DNA of 64,000 nt from Echinometra lucunter (Eukaryota; Echinodermata; Echinoidea; Camarodonta; Echinometridae), in the NCBI GenBank assembly GCA_029962745.1, contig CM057162.1, forward strand, positions 12,061,874 through 12,125,873, read 5' to 3'. The notes under the pieces were generated by a model. That model saw only the letters and a program-made list of their open reading frames with translations. It was not told where the DNA came from and made no database searches. Shown piece by piece: positions 21,508 to 35,169 of the stretch (position 1 is its first letter; each line of letters begins with the position of its first letter). The position numbers were made by a program, and so were the translations under genes.

Positions 21508-24500
21508 ATGAGCATGAAATCTACATCATTCAAAGATATTGTATTGCATTTTTCTCACATTCCCAATAGGCAATAGCCTCAATGCTGATAAAATTTGGTC
21601 AGAACAGGACATTCTCGTAATTTTCCTTATTAACTCCTCTTCTGTTCTTCAATCTGATGAGGGGTTAGAAAAGAAAAGGTGGGGAAAGGCATCCTTTGTG
21701 TGCGTGTATCAAATATTGACCTGTTCATACATGAACACAGAATACAGGACATATTCTACCCATGTGTAAAAAGGCATCACTGTCCTCCAGGGTCTTATGA
21801 ATGAAAGGAGACGGTACAGGGAGAACAGATACAGTGAAGATGGGAGTATCATAAACTGATTAAAAGCAGATGTCCAGATATGCTCCTGGTCATATGCACC
21901 TCACATCTTCAACAAAGGAGTGATTTTGTGCAGGAAATTAGAAGGAAAAAACTCATAACACCTCCCATCCCCAAAATAGATTTAAGATACACTTCACTTT
22001 CTCAGAGTTGCATGAATGAATACCGAGCAAAGATTGTATAATGATAATGATAATTATGATGCAAGTATGGAAAAATATTACGGGAAATATGGGCCCCCAA
22101 AAAGTACAAATACATGTATCTACATACAAACTGAACCGCTAAATTTCTTAGACTTGAAGAGACAAATCCAAAATTTGATTTTAAAAACTTAATCTAACAG
22201 ATTTAGAAATCAACCTTACTGATTTATACATGTAATTTCTTAATCTGATTTTGGATTTGTCCTCAATGACAATCTCTCAGATCAGTTTCTTATATAGGAA
22301 TTTTATACCGAGAGTGTAATTATTGGTCCTAATATCGTGTATTATTCTCTAGCATATTTTCGTCTCTAAGAAATAGTGGATTCTTTTCAAACCGAAGCAT
22401 GTATGGTCAAGAAATAGTATTGATAATATTCCATTTTCTTGTAAACAAAAATATGCACAATGTGGCTAATTCTCCAGAACAACACAATTTCCTTAGAACT
22501 ACATGTATGAGGTTACTCAAAGAATAAAGTTCCATGCCTGAATGAACATCTACATGTATGTTTATTATTTTGAGTTTTGATGGACATCAAAACAACCTTG
22601 CAATATGAACTTCTAGAAGGGTTGAAACTTTTTTGAAATGTGTTTTTCAGACCCCCACTAATGCTACCTGCAGAAAGCACAAACACAATGTCTAACCATT
22701 GCAGCAAAACACCTTTCATTAACACAAAACACTTCGTCATCTACTAATATTGAAGGAAATAAAATAAGTGTCCCTTGAAGCTTGGTTATTATCATTAAAG
22801 TCTGGTGGGGATATTTCCTGACATCTATTTATAATTTTGTTATCCAATGATCTAAAGCTATTTCCCATTATGAGGGAACCTTTATCTTTTAAAGCAAATT
22901 GAATTATATGGGTACACGCTATAAGCGCAAATCTTTTGAAGTCTGCACGCGACTTGATTAGTGCCTTTAGTGGTAGCCTCATCATCAAGGTTTCGAACCT
23001 TTTTATCTTTCAATTTAAAAAAGAGCTTAGAAATAATCTGAAAACTGTAATCAAGCTTCCACTTTGATAAACACTCTCTTTTTATAATGACTTGGTAATA
23101 TAATCCTTGTCTTCAACGAATCTGTGTTTTGAAAAAAGGATTGAGATTTGAAAATAACGGTGTGTATGCATGTGCACCCAGTTGCTGAAATAAAGCCTAC
23201 ACGTGTAAATCCCTATCAAAAAATACTAAAAGTATGATTTATCCCTTTAAAGTCTGTAAAAGTAGAATATTAGCACAATACAACCCTTTAATATGAATAG
23301 GATAAATGAGGTGCATAAAGCGAGACCTCCCTGGGTCTTTACAGGGGGGCGAGGAGCCTTCGACGGGGTAACAAATCTGTATTGATGAATGGAGTATAAT
23401 CATCACTTAAGCACGTTTTGTTGTGATCCTGTTTGCATTTAAATGCACAAATATAAAAATCAGTGCCCAAATGGCAGATGTGAGTTTTGTGCTTCATACA
23501 ATGGTGCGATGTGCAATGATTTCATTAACCCATAAACATAAATAGAAGTTGAGAAGTATACATCTTAAGAGCAGCATGTGTATATTGTCAAGGTATCTGT
23601 ACAGGAACATTGTACAGTACATGTATGTTACCGTTTGTTGTCAGAAAACCAAGGTGATACACCTTTGCAATGGAAAAGTCTGTCATGTTCAGGTTTATTA
23701 TGGCAATCAATACAAAAGCGCTGTTCCTTGCCTTATCATCGCCATGTATAGTATGTTTATATGAATGAGTCACGATCACAAGGAAAACATGCAGTTCTCA
23801 AGAAAGCATATTTCAATTAATTCTTTACATCTTTCTTTCTTTAATTCTGTACATCTACACTGTAGATGAAGTCATCAATACCCTATAATTTACTGCAATA
23901 CTGAGAAATGTTTCGAAAAACTTCTACAGGTGGAAGGTCCATACTTCAAAATAAGTGAATCATTTGCACTTTGCAAAAATTTTAGGGTGTGAAAGCACAG
24001 CCTTACAAGTTTTTTTCTTTTTTCGTGTGTTTCCTGGAAGTTTTTTATTTTACAGTAATAGAGAATAAGTACAGTAAATACATGTACAGCAAAAGGGCAG
24101 ATTTTGAAGACTGTTAATGTATTTTGTACATTATACAATCAGAAGATAGCTGAAATTACAATTTATGCACCTTTCTACGACATGTACATCTTTTGAAGCA
24201 AGAAGGAAAATGACTGTCAAAGTGACTCTACAGCATTTATGCCCTTTTTCCTCTTAGCTGATAATACCTGTATTTTTGTTTTAGGGCCAAGGTCCAAATC
24301 CTTCTGTCACCATGTTCAATTGGGTGCTAAATAGGTCAGAATTCTGACCGAAATATTGGACCAGAAATCACCAATCACTTGCTGATTTCTTCCACATGAA
24401 GTCCTAATAATATACAACAGGAAGAAAAGAATTTGTGATTCTATTCATTCAGTATCTCCAAGCATCTGCGTTCAGATGTTTGTAATAAACATTGGACCTA

Positions 24501-26630
24501 TGAATATATTCCCAGTCTCATCATCTATATGTACTATTCAAAACTGGATTGGCTATTCACTGGGACACAACTTGGGAGGTCTTGAGAGAGGTTCTGAAGT
24601 TCATTATATCTTTTATCTTTTTGTTTTCTTGCCATCATAAAAATAGATGACTTCTTCAAAATTATTCAATATTATATTTATAATTCTCTTTTATATTCAC
24701 ATCAAATTTTTTTTCACTAGTAGTACATGTATTTCATCTTTGTTGCCTAAAGTTTACATTCTATCTCCTCTACTTTGATTCCAATATGTTGCGTGACAAC
24801 TACAAGTACAAATGGGAACTTCCAAAACAATAAAATACTTGGTGCACATCATTTTCATTTAGTTTTCATGAGTTCATTTCTTCTACTCATCTTTCTCTTT
24901 CTCTATCTCTCTCTCTCTCCTTCTCTTCCTTCCTATCTCTCCCTCCCTTTCTTCTCTCTCCCTCTCTATCTCTCTCTCGCCCTCTGTCTATCTATCTCCT
25001 TTACTACTTGACTTTCCTTTTTCATGTTTTCTTATGTTCTCTCTTCACTTTTCATAATACTTGAGAGAAATCCTGTTATTGTCTTAGTGCATCCCATTCT
25101 CTCTCGCTCTCTCTCTCACCTCCATCTTTTTCTTCTCTCTCTCTCTCTCTCTCTCCACTCTTGCTTTCACAGTCATACCATCATTTATCAGTTACATACA
25201 GGCCACTGATATTAAATGTTTTACAACTACAAGTAACCTTTATGTTATGCTTTCATTCAACGCGAAGAAAGAGGTTTTTTGCTTTAGGCTCATATTAAGT
25301 CAGTAATGTAAGCTTTAAAATGTGTACATTTCAAAACTGATTATAACTACACACCATGGCCTGAAAACTTGTGGGAAATGAACAAAGAGAATTCACTTAC
25401 ACCACTCGACTTCAATTAAAATTCATTTAACTAAGCCCAATCCATTTACCCCCCCCCCCCCCCTCTTCCTGTATATAAACTTCCAAAAGCAAATCATTTA
25501 CATCTTCCAACAGAGCAAAAACAAGAAAATCCAGAACAAATACTGTAAGAGCAGTGACTGAGCCAGAATCCCAGCAAGAGGGTGCTGAAAGCAACATTTA
25601 TAAAGTACCCCTTTCATTCATACACCAGTTGACATAACATCTTTACCCAACTAAATCTTCCATTGCTGTTGTGTTTTTTAAGGAGCTGCATGGTTACAGT
25701 TGTACACAACAATCCCCTCAGAGAGAGAACGGCTGTTTTTCTAGTAATTTCACGCCTTGGATACTGCAGGCGCAGGATGAGTACATTTCGTATTGTATTC
25801 GGAATAACAGAAAACTACAAGGCGCCACAGACAGAATCTTGTTTTCGTGTTTTCAATTCATTAACAGCAAGGCACGGTTGTTACAAGTCATAACTCCCAA
25901 AGAATAAGGAGCTTGGTTTTGGGTAAACAACCCCGTGTTTTGGGAAACATCATAACCCTCTGCTAAGGGGGTGTGTATGGGATTGGTAGAGGGATGTAAG
26001 ACTAGGACCAGAGGGGGTCTCTATTGTAATGATATCCTTATGGCTCCTTGGGAAGGATTTGGAACTGCCCCCTTTCAAAATGCCAATCAAGGCATAAATA
26101 CTGTACATGGATATCTTCAAATCAAAGTTTCTTCATTGTATACAGTGTATACTGGATGAAATTCAAGCAAAACTGTTATTTACTCAAAATTTACTCAGAT
26201 ACTTTCCCAAGTTACATCATACAGTAATAGAATCTGTTTTTCTCTTTTTCATCTTACATGCTCATGTAGGCCTACCCTACAGGCCTGCCACGAAGCCATC
26301 TAGTTAAATGCTGATGCAACCTTCATTTAGTTCTTTTGTGTTAAAATTCTCTCTTGTTACTTACTCCTTACTTGATAAGGAATTACATGTATTTATTGAT
26401 TTCCTAGGTGTACTATACCTACAAGTCAGAATGGGGATCCTAATAGGTTTTCAGTGATTAATTTTGCTTGCCCATTTCCTGCAAGCACACTTGGAGGATC
26501 TTTATATTCAACCTTCTTATTTTGCATATTTTATAATCTTTCTACAAGGTAATGTTCTTTTTTGATTTGGTGAAAAAAAATGATAATCATAATAACTGGA
26601 AGTGCTCATCATCCCAAAATAGGCTCTCAG
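21508..26630. other. Intron 1, no exon recognised
   Basis: AT-rich intronic DNA. Visible contents: TACATGTA-type motifs throughout; (TC)n-rich pyrimidine tracts 24890-25010 and 25098-25157; poly-C 25449-25463; a CATGTAGGCCTAC palindrome cluster near 26270; a small GC-richer island near 23320-23375. No splice-bounded Ig-like or other exon was recognised on either strand. Confidence 0.5.
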
Positions 26631-26633
26631 GCT

Positions 26634-26676
26634 GTTATTTGAAAATGGTTGGGATTCCCAACCATTTTCAAATAAC
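26634..26676. repeat. Perfect 21-bp inverted repeat with 1-nt spacer
   Basis: The arms GTTATTTGAAAATGGTTGGG+A and its exact complement meet around a single T (26655). Such a structure can extrude as a cruciform, but the loop is too short for a microRNA precursor. Confidence 0.95.
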
Positions 26677-26929
26677 AACCACCTATGAAACTTTATACTA
26701 CATTGTATGTTGGTTGTACTCTGTCTTATAATGCAGGCCTACAGCTGCATGTATTAAATCCTAATAATCGCCGATTCAAAGTACAGGTGTAGTCCCTTTA
26801 TTAGATTTTTAATCCTTCCCTCGTCATCGTTGTTGCTATAAATACAGAGTGGAAATCACTTTCACTACATGCAGATGAAACCTTACAAGATATTTTCTAA
26901 AGTCCGCTCCATCCATTTTTCTCATGTGT

Positions 26930-26970
26930 GTGTGTGTGGGGGGGGGGGGGGGGGGGGGTGGGCGGGGGTC
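26930..26970. repeat. (GT)n followed by a long poly-G run
   Basis: TGTGTGTGTG is followed by ~20 uninterrupted G and then GTGGGCGGGGG. The following intron segment (26971-31800) contains (TC)n at 27377-27475, (GA)n at 27669-27700, poly-C at 28050-28064 and nothing that looks coding. Confidence 0.9.
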
Positions 26971-27668
26971 TCCCTCTTTTGTCAATCTGTTTGCTAGTGT
27001 TTCTTAATTGTCTCACCTTTATCCATACATGAACATGTATATTGAATTCTTTTTGTCTTTCACTCCACATCTTTTCTTTCTGAACATCTAGTATGTCATC
27101 TGTTTCTCTGTTCATGGGCCCTGTGGTAGGGTCCATGCTCTATTGAAAGTTTAGATTTTTAAAAAAAAAAATAATAATTGTACGTTTTTCCTCTTAACAT
27201 ACATGTAATTATATACCGGTACCCTCTCTAGTATATGTTTCTTTCCTTTTCTTCTGTCCATTCACCAGCTAATGGTTAAAATGCTTTTCTCTTTCTTATC
27301 TCCTCTTCTCTGTCTTATTCTTTGCACCTACATGTATATTTCTGTATGCCTGTTTTATGATAAAAAAATTTTTTGTCTCTTCTCTCTCTCTCTCTCTCTC
27401 TCTCTTTTTTCTCTCCTCTCTACCTTTCCATCTCTCTTTCTTTCTTTCTCTATCTCTCTCTCTCTCTCCCTCTAGCTTCGTTACACCTGCAGAGACTCCA
27501 CTCTATTTTGGAGAAGGCTGATCCTTTCACCCCCCCCTTCTTTCTTTATACCTCTTCATTTCACAGTGCACGCAGCCGAACAATGGGGAACAAGTATTAG
27601 CCCCCTGGATGGAAGTTTAGCTCCTCTAGCACAACGCTCGGCTGAAACCGGAGCAAAATAATGATGGA

Positions 27669-27703
<35 letters not shown>

Positions 27704-30700
27704 AAGCCCATGTAGCGGCATAGGATTTACAGTTCCCGTTTCACTTTTTGAAAGATGCAGGCCACGCATGCATGACGCCGATGATTGGGGGCAATTTTGC
27801 TCATCTTGTTCACTCATCCACTCTCTTTCCCCCTTTAGATTCTCTATTTCTTTTCAATTGCATGTCAACCAAAGTCTAAGATCTTCAAGCTGCGTTTACA
27901 AGTCTTACATGTAAATCTCTCTTCAGAAATATGAGAATCGTCGTATTCTGTTACCCTTATCAGAAATGTACCCCTCTTTCTCTCCTTCAATGTTTCTATC
28001 CTCTATCTATCCCTCAGTGTTTCCCCTCCTCTCTCTTTCTTTCTATCCCCCCCCCCCCCCCCCGGCCGCTTTCTTCCTATCAATCTCCTTCTCATCATTG
28101 CAATTCCTATTTTTCCATTCATAATAATGATGTAAGCATATCTCTTTCATATAGATGTACATCTCTTTGTATCATTTTCCCTGGAGTCTTGTACACCTTT
28201 TCTACCATAATTGTGGATTGAATTCACAATAAGACCATTTTCAATCTCAATTTTCCCAATAGAAATCACACAATAGAAAGAGATCTATACCATCAATATA
28301 AGGATCAGAGTCAATTTTCTAAATTCTTCACAAACTCATCCATCTCTTTTTAACACCAAGGTCATAACCCTAACTTTAAATACATGATGGGTATGTTATG
28401 AATACCTCCAGAGAAGAGAAATACCTTTTTTTATACCTGAAATGACCTTTGACCCAGTCCCTGGAGGGCCTTATTCAGGAAGGGGGAGGGGGTAAATAAT
28501 TGGGGTCATGGTGGCATCTTTATTCATCATGAACTGCAAGCAATAGTAGTAGGGACTGCCAAATTAGGGACCCATGCAACCTTCAGAATGATTTATGTGA
28601 CTGTTCCTATGATAAAAATTTGAAGCCAAGGTGAGTTCAACTCATTCCCCTTTCATTGAGCTCTGAATGTACATGTAGGCCCAAGCCTAATTAGGCCCAA
28701 GCCTAAACTTTTAAAGGCAAGTACATGTACATCTAGGCCTAACTCAAAATTTAAACATATTTTATATAAATAAGTACATGTAGGCTATAACAATTCTTAT
28801 CATGATGACTGGAATTCTCATCAATTTGGTTTATTTCAATGTAATAATAGATATCGCTAAACCCTTCTTTGTTGTTTATTTTGAAAAGGATGAAATCAAC
28901 ATTCCTTTTCATTTCATTAATTAAAATAATGATACTGTGGTAAGATTCAAAAGACCTCAGATCATAGATAAATATGACCACAGAATAAGTATCATTTGAA
29001 AGTCATTCTTAATACTATGTTGCTGGTTTACAAGCCTATAGCAATATCCAGCCAGGCAATTTCTGTAATGTTGCCTTTAAATCTAACATATCATGAAATG
29101 CCTTGTGGAGCTGAAACACGTGGCATTCAGATGGAAATAAAAGAATGAAATATACAAACTGTGATATGACTGATTGATATCAGATATATTATGACCTCAT
29201 ACTAACACCAGGAACAGAGTCCCCTGCTGACTGCTGGGTTTCATGGGGAGTTTAACACAGCACAGATGTTTTGCAGGTTTTCTTCGTAAAAATCATATTT
29301 GGAAAAGTTTCATAGAGCAAAATTTCCGATCATTGCCTTCTTGCTATAATACTGAATAATTTATTACTATACATTTTCATTATCTGAAGCTTCAGAGAAC
29401 ATTCAAGTAAATCATGCATGTCTTCTTTTACAGCTTGAAGTACATGCGAATCTAATACTGGAGCACTGAAGATGCTGGACCTACAAAAGAAATAAGCTCT
29501 TTTGAAGACCTGTTCTGGGCATTATGTGATGATGAGCATAATTGTATTTAGGTGAATAAAAGAGCTTATTTTTCATCACATTACAATAGAGTAGTAAACA
29601 CTACAATAATTGTCTGATATCAAATATAAATTCTGAGCATGTATACAGTAGTGTCAGTATTCTTCACATTCATAAATTTAGATTCATAGATTTCATTTCA
29701 TTTTCATTTTCCAAAATATCAATTATACATGTACAATCATAATTCAAATATGATATAACAAAAGAAAAGAAGGAAAAACAAAGTATATAAGAAAGAAACC
29801 AATAGGGCCTATTCTAAAAAAATAATTCCAACAAAAGGAATTGAATAAAAGAAGAATGAAAATGAATAAAGGGACCAGCAAATATATGTTGCATGCTGTC
29901 CAAAGTGTTGTTCATCCTCAATGTTGTTTGTACTATTTCCAAATGGTATTTAAATTAACAAACGAATCCTTTCTAACATTTTCTTCCATGTTTGTAAGCC
30001 AAATATATACTCCAGTTGAAAAGTATGGAGTACTGACAACATCTTAAAAATATGAAGAAAAAAAATGTTGACTGCAATCTGAGATCAGTGGAATGACCTC
30101 TCGGAACTGGTAATATATTTCAGCAATATGATCATGAAATGCTCCATATTCATTGGTCCCCCGTGCCTACTTCATGACCCGAAATATGACTTTTTTGAAT
30201 TTTCAAAAAACAATAACTTTAACATATAAGCCATAATTCACTCGGGGTACTTGGGAAATCATGACTGATGGAATATAGAGATGTTGGGAAGACTACAAGT
30301 ATGTTACATTTAAACTGGAATGGGCATGACCAGAAAATAGTTTGTTTAGATTTAGATTTAGAGAGTGACTGGATGTACATGTAGGAATTTAGAGTACAAA
30401 TTTCCATCAAGGGGGAAATACTGTTGGAGATGTTTCTTTTTCACATAATATGAGAATGAAGGTCCTGAACACAAGACTTTTCAACAGAAAGTGGAGAGTT
30501 GCAATACTTGCAAATTCTTTAACAAACAGATTTTTAAAAAGAACAAGGGAACAAAACAGTATAAAGAAGTTGCCCTTTCTCACTGGCTTTAATAAGGATA
30601 TTTTCACATGGGTATATGCAGGCGAGTCATGTTTTTTATTACCCACTTTTTATGTTTAATACAATAGTTTTCTCTGGAAAAATAGAAAAACAGTTTTGGG

Positions 30701-31800
30701 GATATATATAAACATCTCTACGGTTCTGTATTCAAATTCTCAGAGAATGGAATGGTGATATGAGAGATGATCATACAATGTTTCCTAAGGGGGACCTGAG
30801 CGATATCGAAACTGCATGTCTACATTTCACACACACACATACACACATCCCCATGGTCCCTTGCCTTGGTTCACACATCAACATCAACATGATAGGGTCT
30901 GCAGTATGAGGACTGAAAGTATAAACACAACTAGAGACTCCAAGATAACAACAAACTTGGGAAAATATCAAATATACTACAGTGTACACCTTATCACATC
31001 CTGCTCTCTGTAGGTGTAGCCTATGGTAAGCAGTGAGTATGCAAACAAACATGTAAAAAAAATAACATTGACGCTACATGTACGTGTACATGCATTTACA
31101 TAAACTGTTTATATATACAGTGTATATTTTTGTCTTGTACATAAACTTGGTCTTTATTTCTTTTTTAAGTTTTTGTTTGTGGTCTTTCAGACAGGACTGT
31201 CTTTCTCATACTACATGCAAGCCAATGTCTATTTATGCCTTGAACTTTTTACTTTATACACAGGTCAGCATAGAGATTTTTGAAATATTATCCACTGAAT
31301 TGAAAGCTCAATGCATGCGTAGCAGTAGGATTGTGTACAAAAAGATCTAGGCCTATGTGGAATTAATGGAGCAAAACCAATAAAGCCACAACAGCTTCCT
31401 AACGCCCCTGGCAATCAACCCTGGTCTCTTTTAGAAAAAACAACCGAAAAATCAATTTATATTTAGGACAGAGTCAAGTCGTTCAACTTTCTAACACTGC
31501 GTGAAACGGTAGGAGGGTAGGCTGTGTGCCTTTGGGTTTCTGATTGATTGACTGGCTGCAAATTGGCATCACTAATATACTATACATCCATATGCAATCA
31601 TGTATGTAACGGGTCTGATTTTAGAAGGGTATAAATCAATAGCCATGGACTCCGTCTAGCATTCAGAATTTTAGGTGGATGGTATTGATTGACTTCAAAT
31701 GTATGAAATAGTACATTTACATTTGTAAGCCCACAGAGTACAGGCATACATGTACAACTGTAAAAAGTTATACATGTGTACAGGTTGTACATGTATGGAC

Positions 31801-32286
31801 CAGGGAGGTGTTTCACAAAGACTAAGATTGTCTCAAATCGCTCTTAACTATGGCAGGCTATTCATGCCACTGTTTGCTTTCACCATCTAGGGATGAGCAA
31901 ATCATTGTCACAAATTTGAAGAATTTACATTGATTGCTTTCTTCATCAATGAACTACGGAAAATGGTCAATTCTGCCAATTTGTGACCATGATTTGCAAA
32001 TCCTTTGAGAGATCCACGGTGAAAGAAAACAGTGGCATGAATGGCCAGCCATAGTTACATGTAAGTGTGATTTCAGTCAATCTAATGGGGTGTTGCAAGA
32101 AAGTTGCAATCGATTGCAAGTTGCAACTGATTGTCAATGGCCATTCAAAATCATTGTTGCATGCATGTCTTCTTAAAAGGGCAGACCCTGAGCCAATCAG
32201 AATGGTTGTTTCACAATTAGCAATTATTTGCAATTGACTGCAACTTTCTTGCAACACCCCATTAGTCTTTGTGAAACACCCCCCTG
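31801..32286. mobile_element. Foldback MITE with a second MITE nested in it
   Basis: The outer ends CAGGGAGGTGTTTCACAAAG and CTTTGTGAAACACCCCCCTG are inverted, and the internal arms ACTATGGCAGGCTATTCATG / CATGAATGGCCAGCCATAGT pair. The right arm is interrupted by the element at 32082-32265. CAGGG ends point to hAT; no clear target duplication. Confidence 0.75.
32082..32265. mobile_element. Nested foldback MITE, GGGGTGTTGCAA ends
   Basis: The 184-bp inner element reads CTAATGGGGTGTTGCAAGAA at the left and TTCTTGCAACACCCCATTAG at the right, a perfect 20-base inverted repeat that continues inward. GGGGTGTTGCA ends bordered by TWA trinucleotides resemble PIF/Harbinger MITEs; this assignment is tentative. 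Confidence 0.75.
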
Positions 32287-32381
32287 TATGTGTAAAGTCT
32301 GTAGATCATACATGATAAATGTACAGTATGCAGTATGCAAATTGTCATGCAGAAGCAGGCAGATATGTGTAGCACTTACAC

Positions 32382-32566
32382 CAGAGAAAAAAATAATCTT
32401 TTTTTTTTTCAGGGCTACTTTTTTAGCCCACCGGCCCAAATTTTCTACATTGTATTACAGTTACCCTCTGAGAATTTCAGGGGCTCTTTTTTTTTTAGTT
32501 TTCCAGGGCTCTCATTGGCATTTCGGGGGCGAATTCACCCTCAGCCCCCATGTATTTTTTCCCCTG
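32382..32566. mobile_element. hAT-type MITE, copy 3
   Basis: 185 bp, CAGAGAAAAAAATAAT to TTTTTTCCCCTG. Flanks ACTTACAC / ACTTATAC match at 7 of 8. Interior as in copies 1, 2 and 4, with more changes (TTAGCCCACCGGCCC, CTCATTGGCATTTCGG). Confidence 0.88.
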
Positions 32567-32910
32567 ACTTATACACATGTATTCCTATTTCATGCCCACT
32601 TTTACTCTGAAAGAAGCTGTACAAGATATGTAGGCTGTAATACATATCGGCCAAGAATAAATTGTAGCAGGATAAAAAAAGAATCGTTTGCAAGGGCACA
32701 TTTTCTGTTGAACTATTATGCTCATGAGATTTTTTTTTTATTTCTTTTATTATTCAAGCTACAAGCAAGTAATTTTTTTTTTTTACCACAGCTATTTCTT
32801 TGTCTTATAAAGTAGAGATTGCTATCATACACCCGTACATAGTGAGAAACTGATTATTTTATGCTTGCTTATGTATGCAGCAGTAATGAAATGCCACATA
32901 AATATCTCAG

Positions 32911-33095
32911 CAGTGAAAAAAATAATTTTTTTTTCCGGGGCTACTCTTTGAGCCCACCCATCCAAATTTTCTACATTGTACTACAGTTTACATTGGACCC
33001 TATGAGAATTTCAGGGGCTCTTTTTTAGTTTTCCAGGGCTCTTTTTGGTGTTTCGGGGGCAAATTCGCCCTGAGCCCCCGTGTATTTTTTTCCTT
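32911..33095. mobile_element. hAT-type MITE, copy 4
   Basis: 185 bp, CAGTGAAAAAAATAAT to TTTTTTTCCTTG. Flanks TATCTCAG / TTTCTCAG match at 7 of 8. Starts 345 bp after copy 3 ends. Confidence 0.88.
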
Positions 33096-34806
33096 GTTTC
33101 TCAGGTGTAATTATAACTTACCACCAACTTGGTCTACATTCAAGAAAGATTCTTAATTTTCGATTCAAGATTTTCCTCTTTTTTTTCATTTGTGAATTCA
33201 GCGGAACTGTAGTATACAATGTACATTGCAATGTAACACTGATACCAACTAATCAATACTTCCTGTGTAATTTTTTATTATGCTCTGCACATTTGACATA
33301 TGTAAATGAATTACTTGTTTATATTCAAATGTGACCGGTAGAATCATAGAACCATATTCATTGACCATCGATATAAATGAACAAAAGCCCTGGCTCTGTA
33401 CACAATCTCCACTCCACAGAACCGGACAAAGGGCCTTTTGAACCCAAGGCAGTCTGCCTATTGTTGACCACTGCAGTGTCCAGGGTATTGAAAAAAGGGC
33501 TTTAAACTCTCACCTTCAATTTAAGGCCACTTCATCATCTCTTACTATCCTGTAGTATGGTACTATTCGCAGTGACGGTACACAGTCTGTTTCAACATTT
33601 CAAGTAGAAATGGGTATTGTAATTCAAATTGCTTGATACGGCTTTAATTCACTGTACATTTATGTACAAATACTTGTACAAATGCTTGCAACCCTAGTAC
33701 TTTTGTAATAAACTTGCCATTAATACTGCTGTATTCAACCCTTTCACAGTGGCCACTTGCAAGACCTCTCTATAAAAGCCACCTGTCACAAATGGTCACC
33801 TTTTTCATATTTCCTTAGTTTAATAGATTAATAGACAGGTATCGACTGCTATGTACTCTGAAAATATGTTCTGCTACAAATTTATTATTTATAGATACTA
33901 CCCCCATGTTGAAGGCCTACTCAGTACATGCAAGAACTCTTTGTGCATGTACCGGTATTCTTTCCTTTCCTAGCTGATTTCAAACCCTTAATTCTCTCTA
34001 CCAAAGGCAAAATGCCTCTCTTTCTTTCTCACCTATCACAATCTCACCTCCAGGCTTGACTATGAGTGATTAATTTTTGTTTTCCGTTCACTCTATCCAG
34101 TTTCTTCATTTTCTTCTATCTAATTCTAGTGTCTTTTCTCACTCACCCCCTCTACATACATATGTATGCATTAATGACAACCAAATGAATGACACTTAAC
34201 CATTGTGGTCGAGTGGCTGACACAATGGCAGGCGGCGTGTCCGTTAGAAGTGTGGCTGCATTGTGGTGTACATTTGTAAGTGCAGAGGGCCCTAACCGAC
34301 TCTATTGTTGCGTTTGAATGGAAATTACAATAGCACCAAACTTTAGAACAGGTCTTCAGAAAGGTAAAACATGGCAAGACAGGTGTAATATGCACAGACA
34401 TTTGTCTGCTGTATGTACATGTATACACACAAACATGTATTGATAACCATGTGTAAAACTAACAAGTTAGGTGTAATGCAAATTCTAACACTACATGCTG
34501 GACCTTGTTATCTCATACATTCATTAGCAGAAGTTTACAGTGTTATTTATATCATAACTTATTGCACACATCTAGCCAGCCTGTGCCCCCCCCCCCTTAA
34601 GCCCAATGGCACAACATGTACATGTATTAGTTTTTTTTTTAAAAACACACAACTAAGAAATGTGCCCCCTCCCCCTTTTCTGCTGGATCGAAATTTTTTC
34701 AAATCATAGTCATTCAGGATATCTTTTATGTATGACAATGATAAAGTCTTTTTAATTTCTATCTTGCAAAATGACTAGGTTCCCCCCCCCCCAAAAAAAA
34801 AATCAC
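33096..34806. other. Intron 1, no exon recognised
   Basis: AT-rich sequence with poly-C/T tracts (34587-34597, 34783-34792). The phrase TTTCACAGTGGCCACTTGCA (about 33740) resembles 35560-35590 (TGTTACAGTGGCCAACACCT) and may be an old repeat. No coding evidence. Confidence 0.45.
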
Positions 34807-34969
34807 CTGGGCCCCGTAACATAAAGATTTGCGATCAATCGCAAAGTTGTAACAGCCAATCAAGACCATTGTTTTATGTGCATCTTGTTCAAAAAGATGA
34901 CCCTGGACCAATCAGAATGGTTGTTTTAAATCTGTGATTAATTGCAAACCTTTGTGTTACGGGCCCCTG
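34807..34969. mobile_element. Foldback MITE, GGGCCCCGTAACATAAAG type
   Basis: Left CTGGGCCCCGTAACATAAAG; right end, reverse-complemented, CAGGGGCCCGTAACACAAAG. The inner arms GATTTGCGATCAATCGCAAA / ATCTGTGATTAATTGCAAAC also pair. Same general design as elements at 2332, 18421 and 31801. Confidence 0.72.
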
Positions 34970-35169
34970 ATTAGGGAACTTCAAATGGTCCAAGTCTTTC
35001 TAGCGCTACATGCAAATCTTGCATTTCTACACTGCACTTAATATTTCCATTTCACCCTAGGTGTTTGCACCTAGTACAGGGTCAGTGTGCAATGAGTTCA
35101 ACAGAGCACCAAACAAATTGATTATCTCATCACGCAGAGACATACTTCTGCATGCTAACTCCATAAAAA

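Noticed and set aside
26634..26676. microRNA precursor
   Set aside because: A perfect stem with a one-base loop is too short and lacks the loop and mismatches of a pre-miRNA.
32228..32815. 195-residue plus-strand frame
   Set aside because: Runs through the end of a nested foldback and hAT MITE copy 3; a chance frame in transposon DNA.
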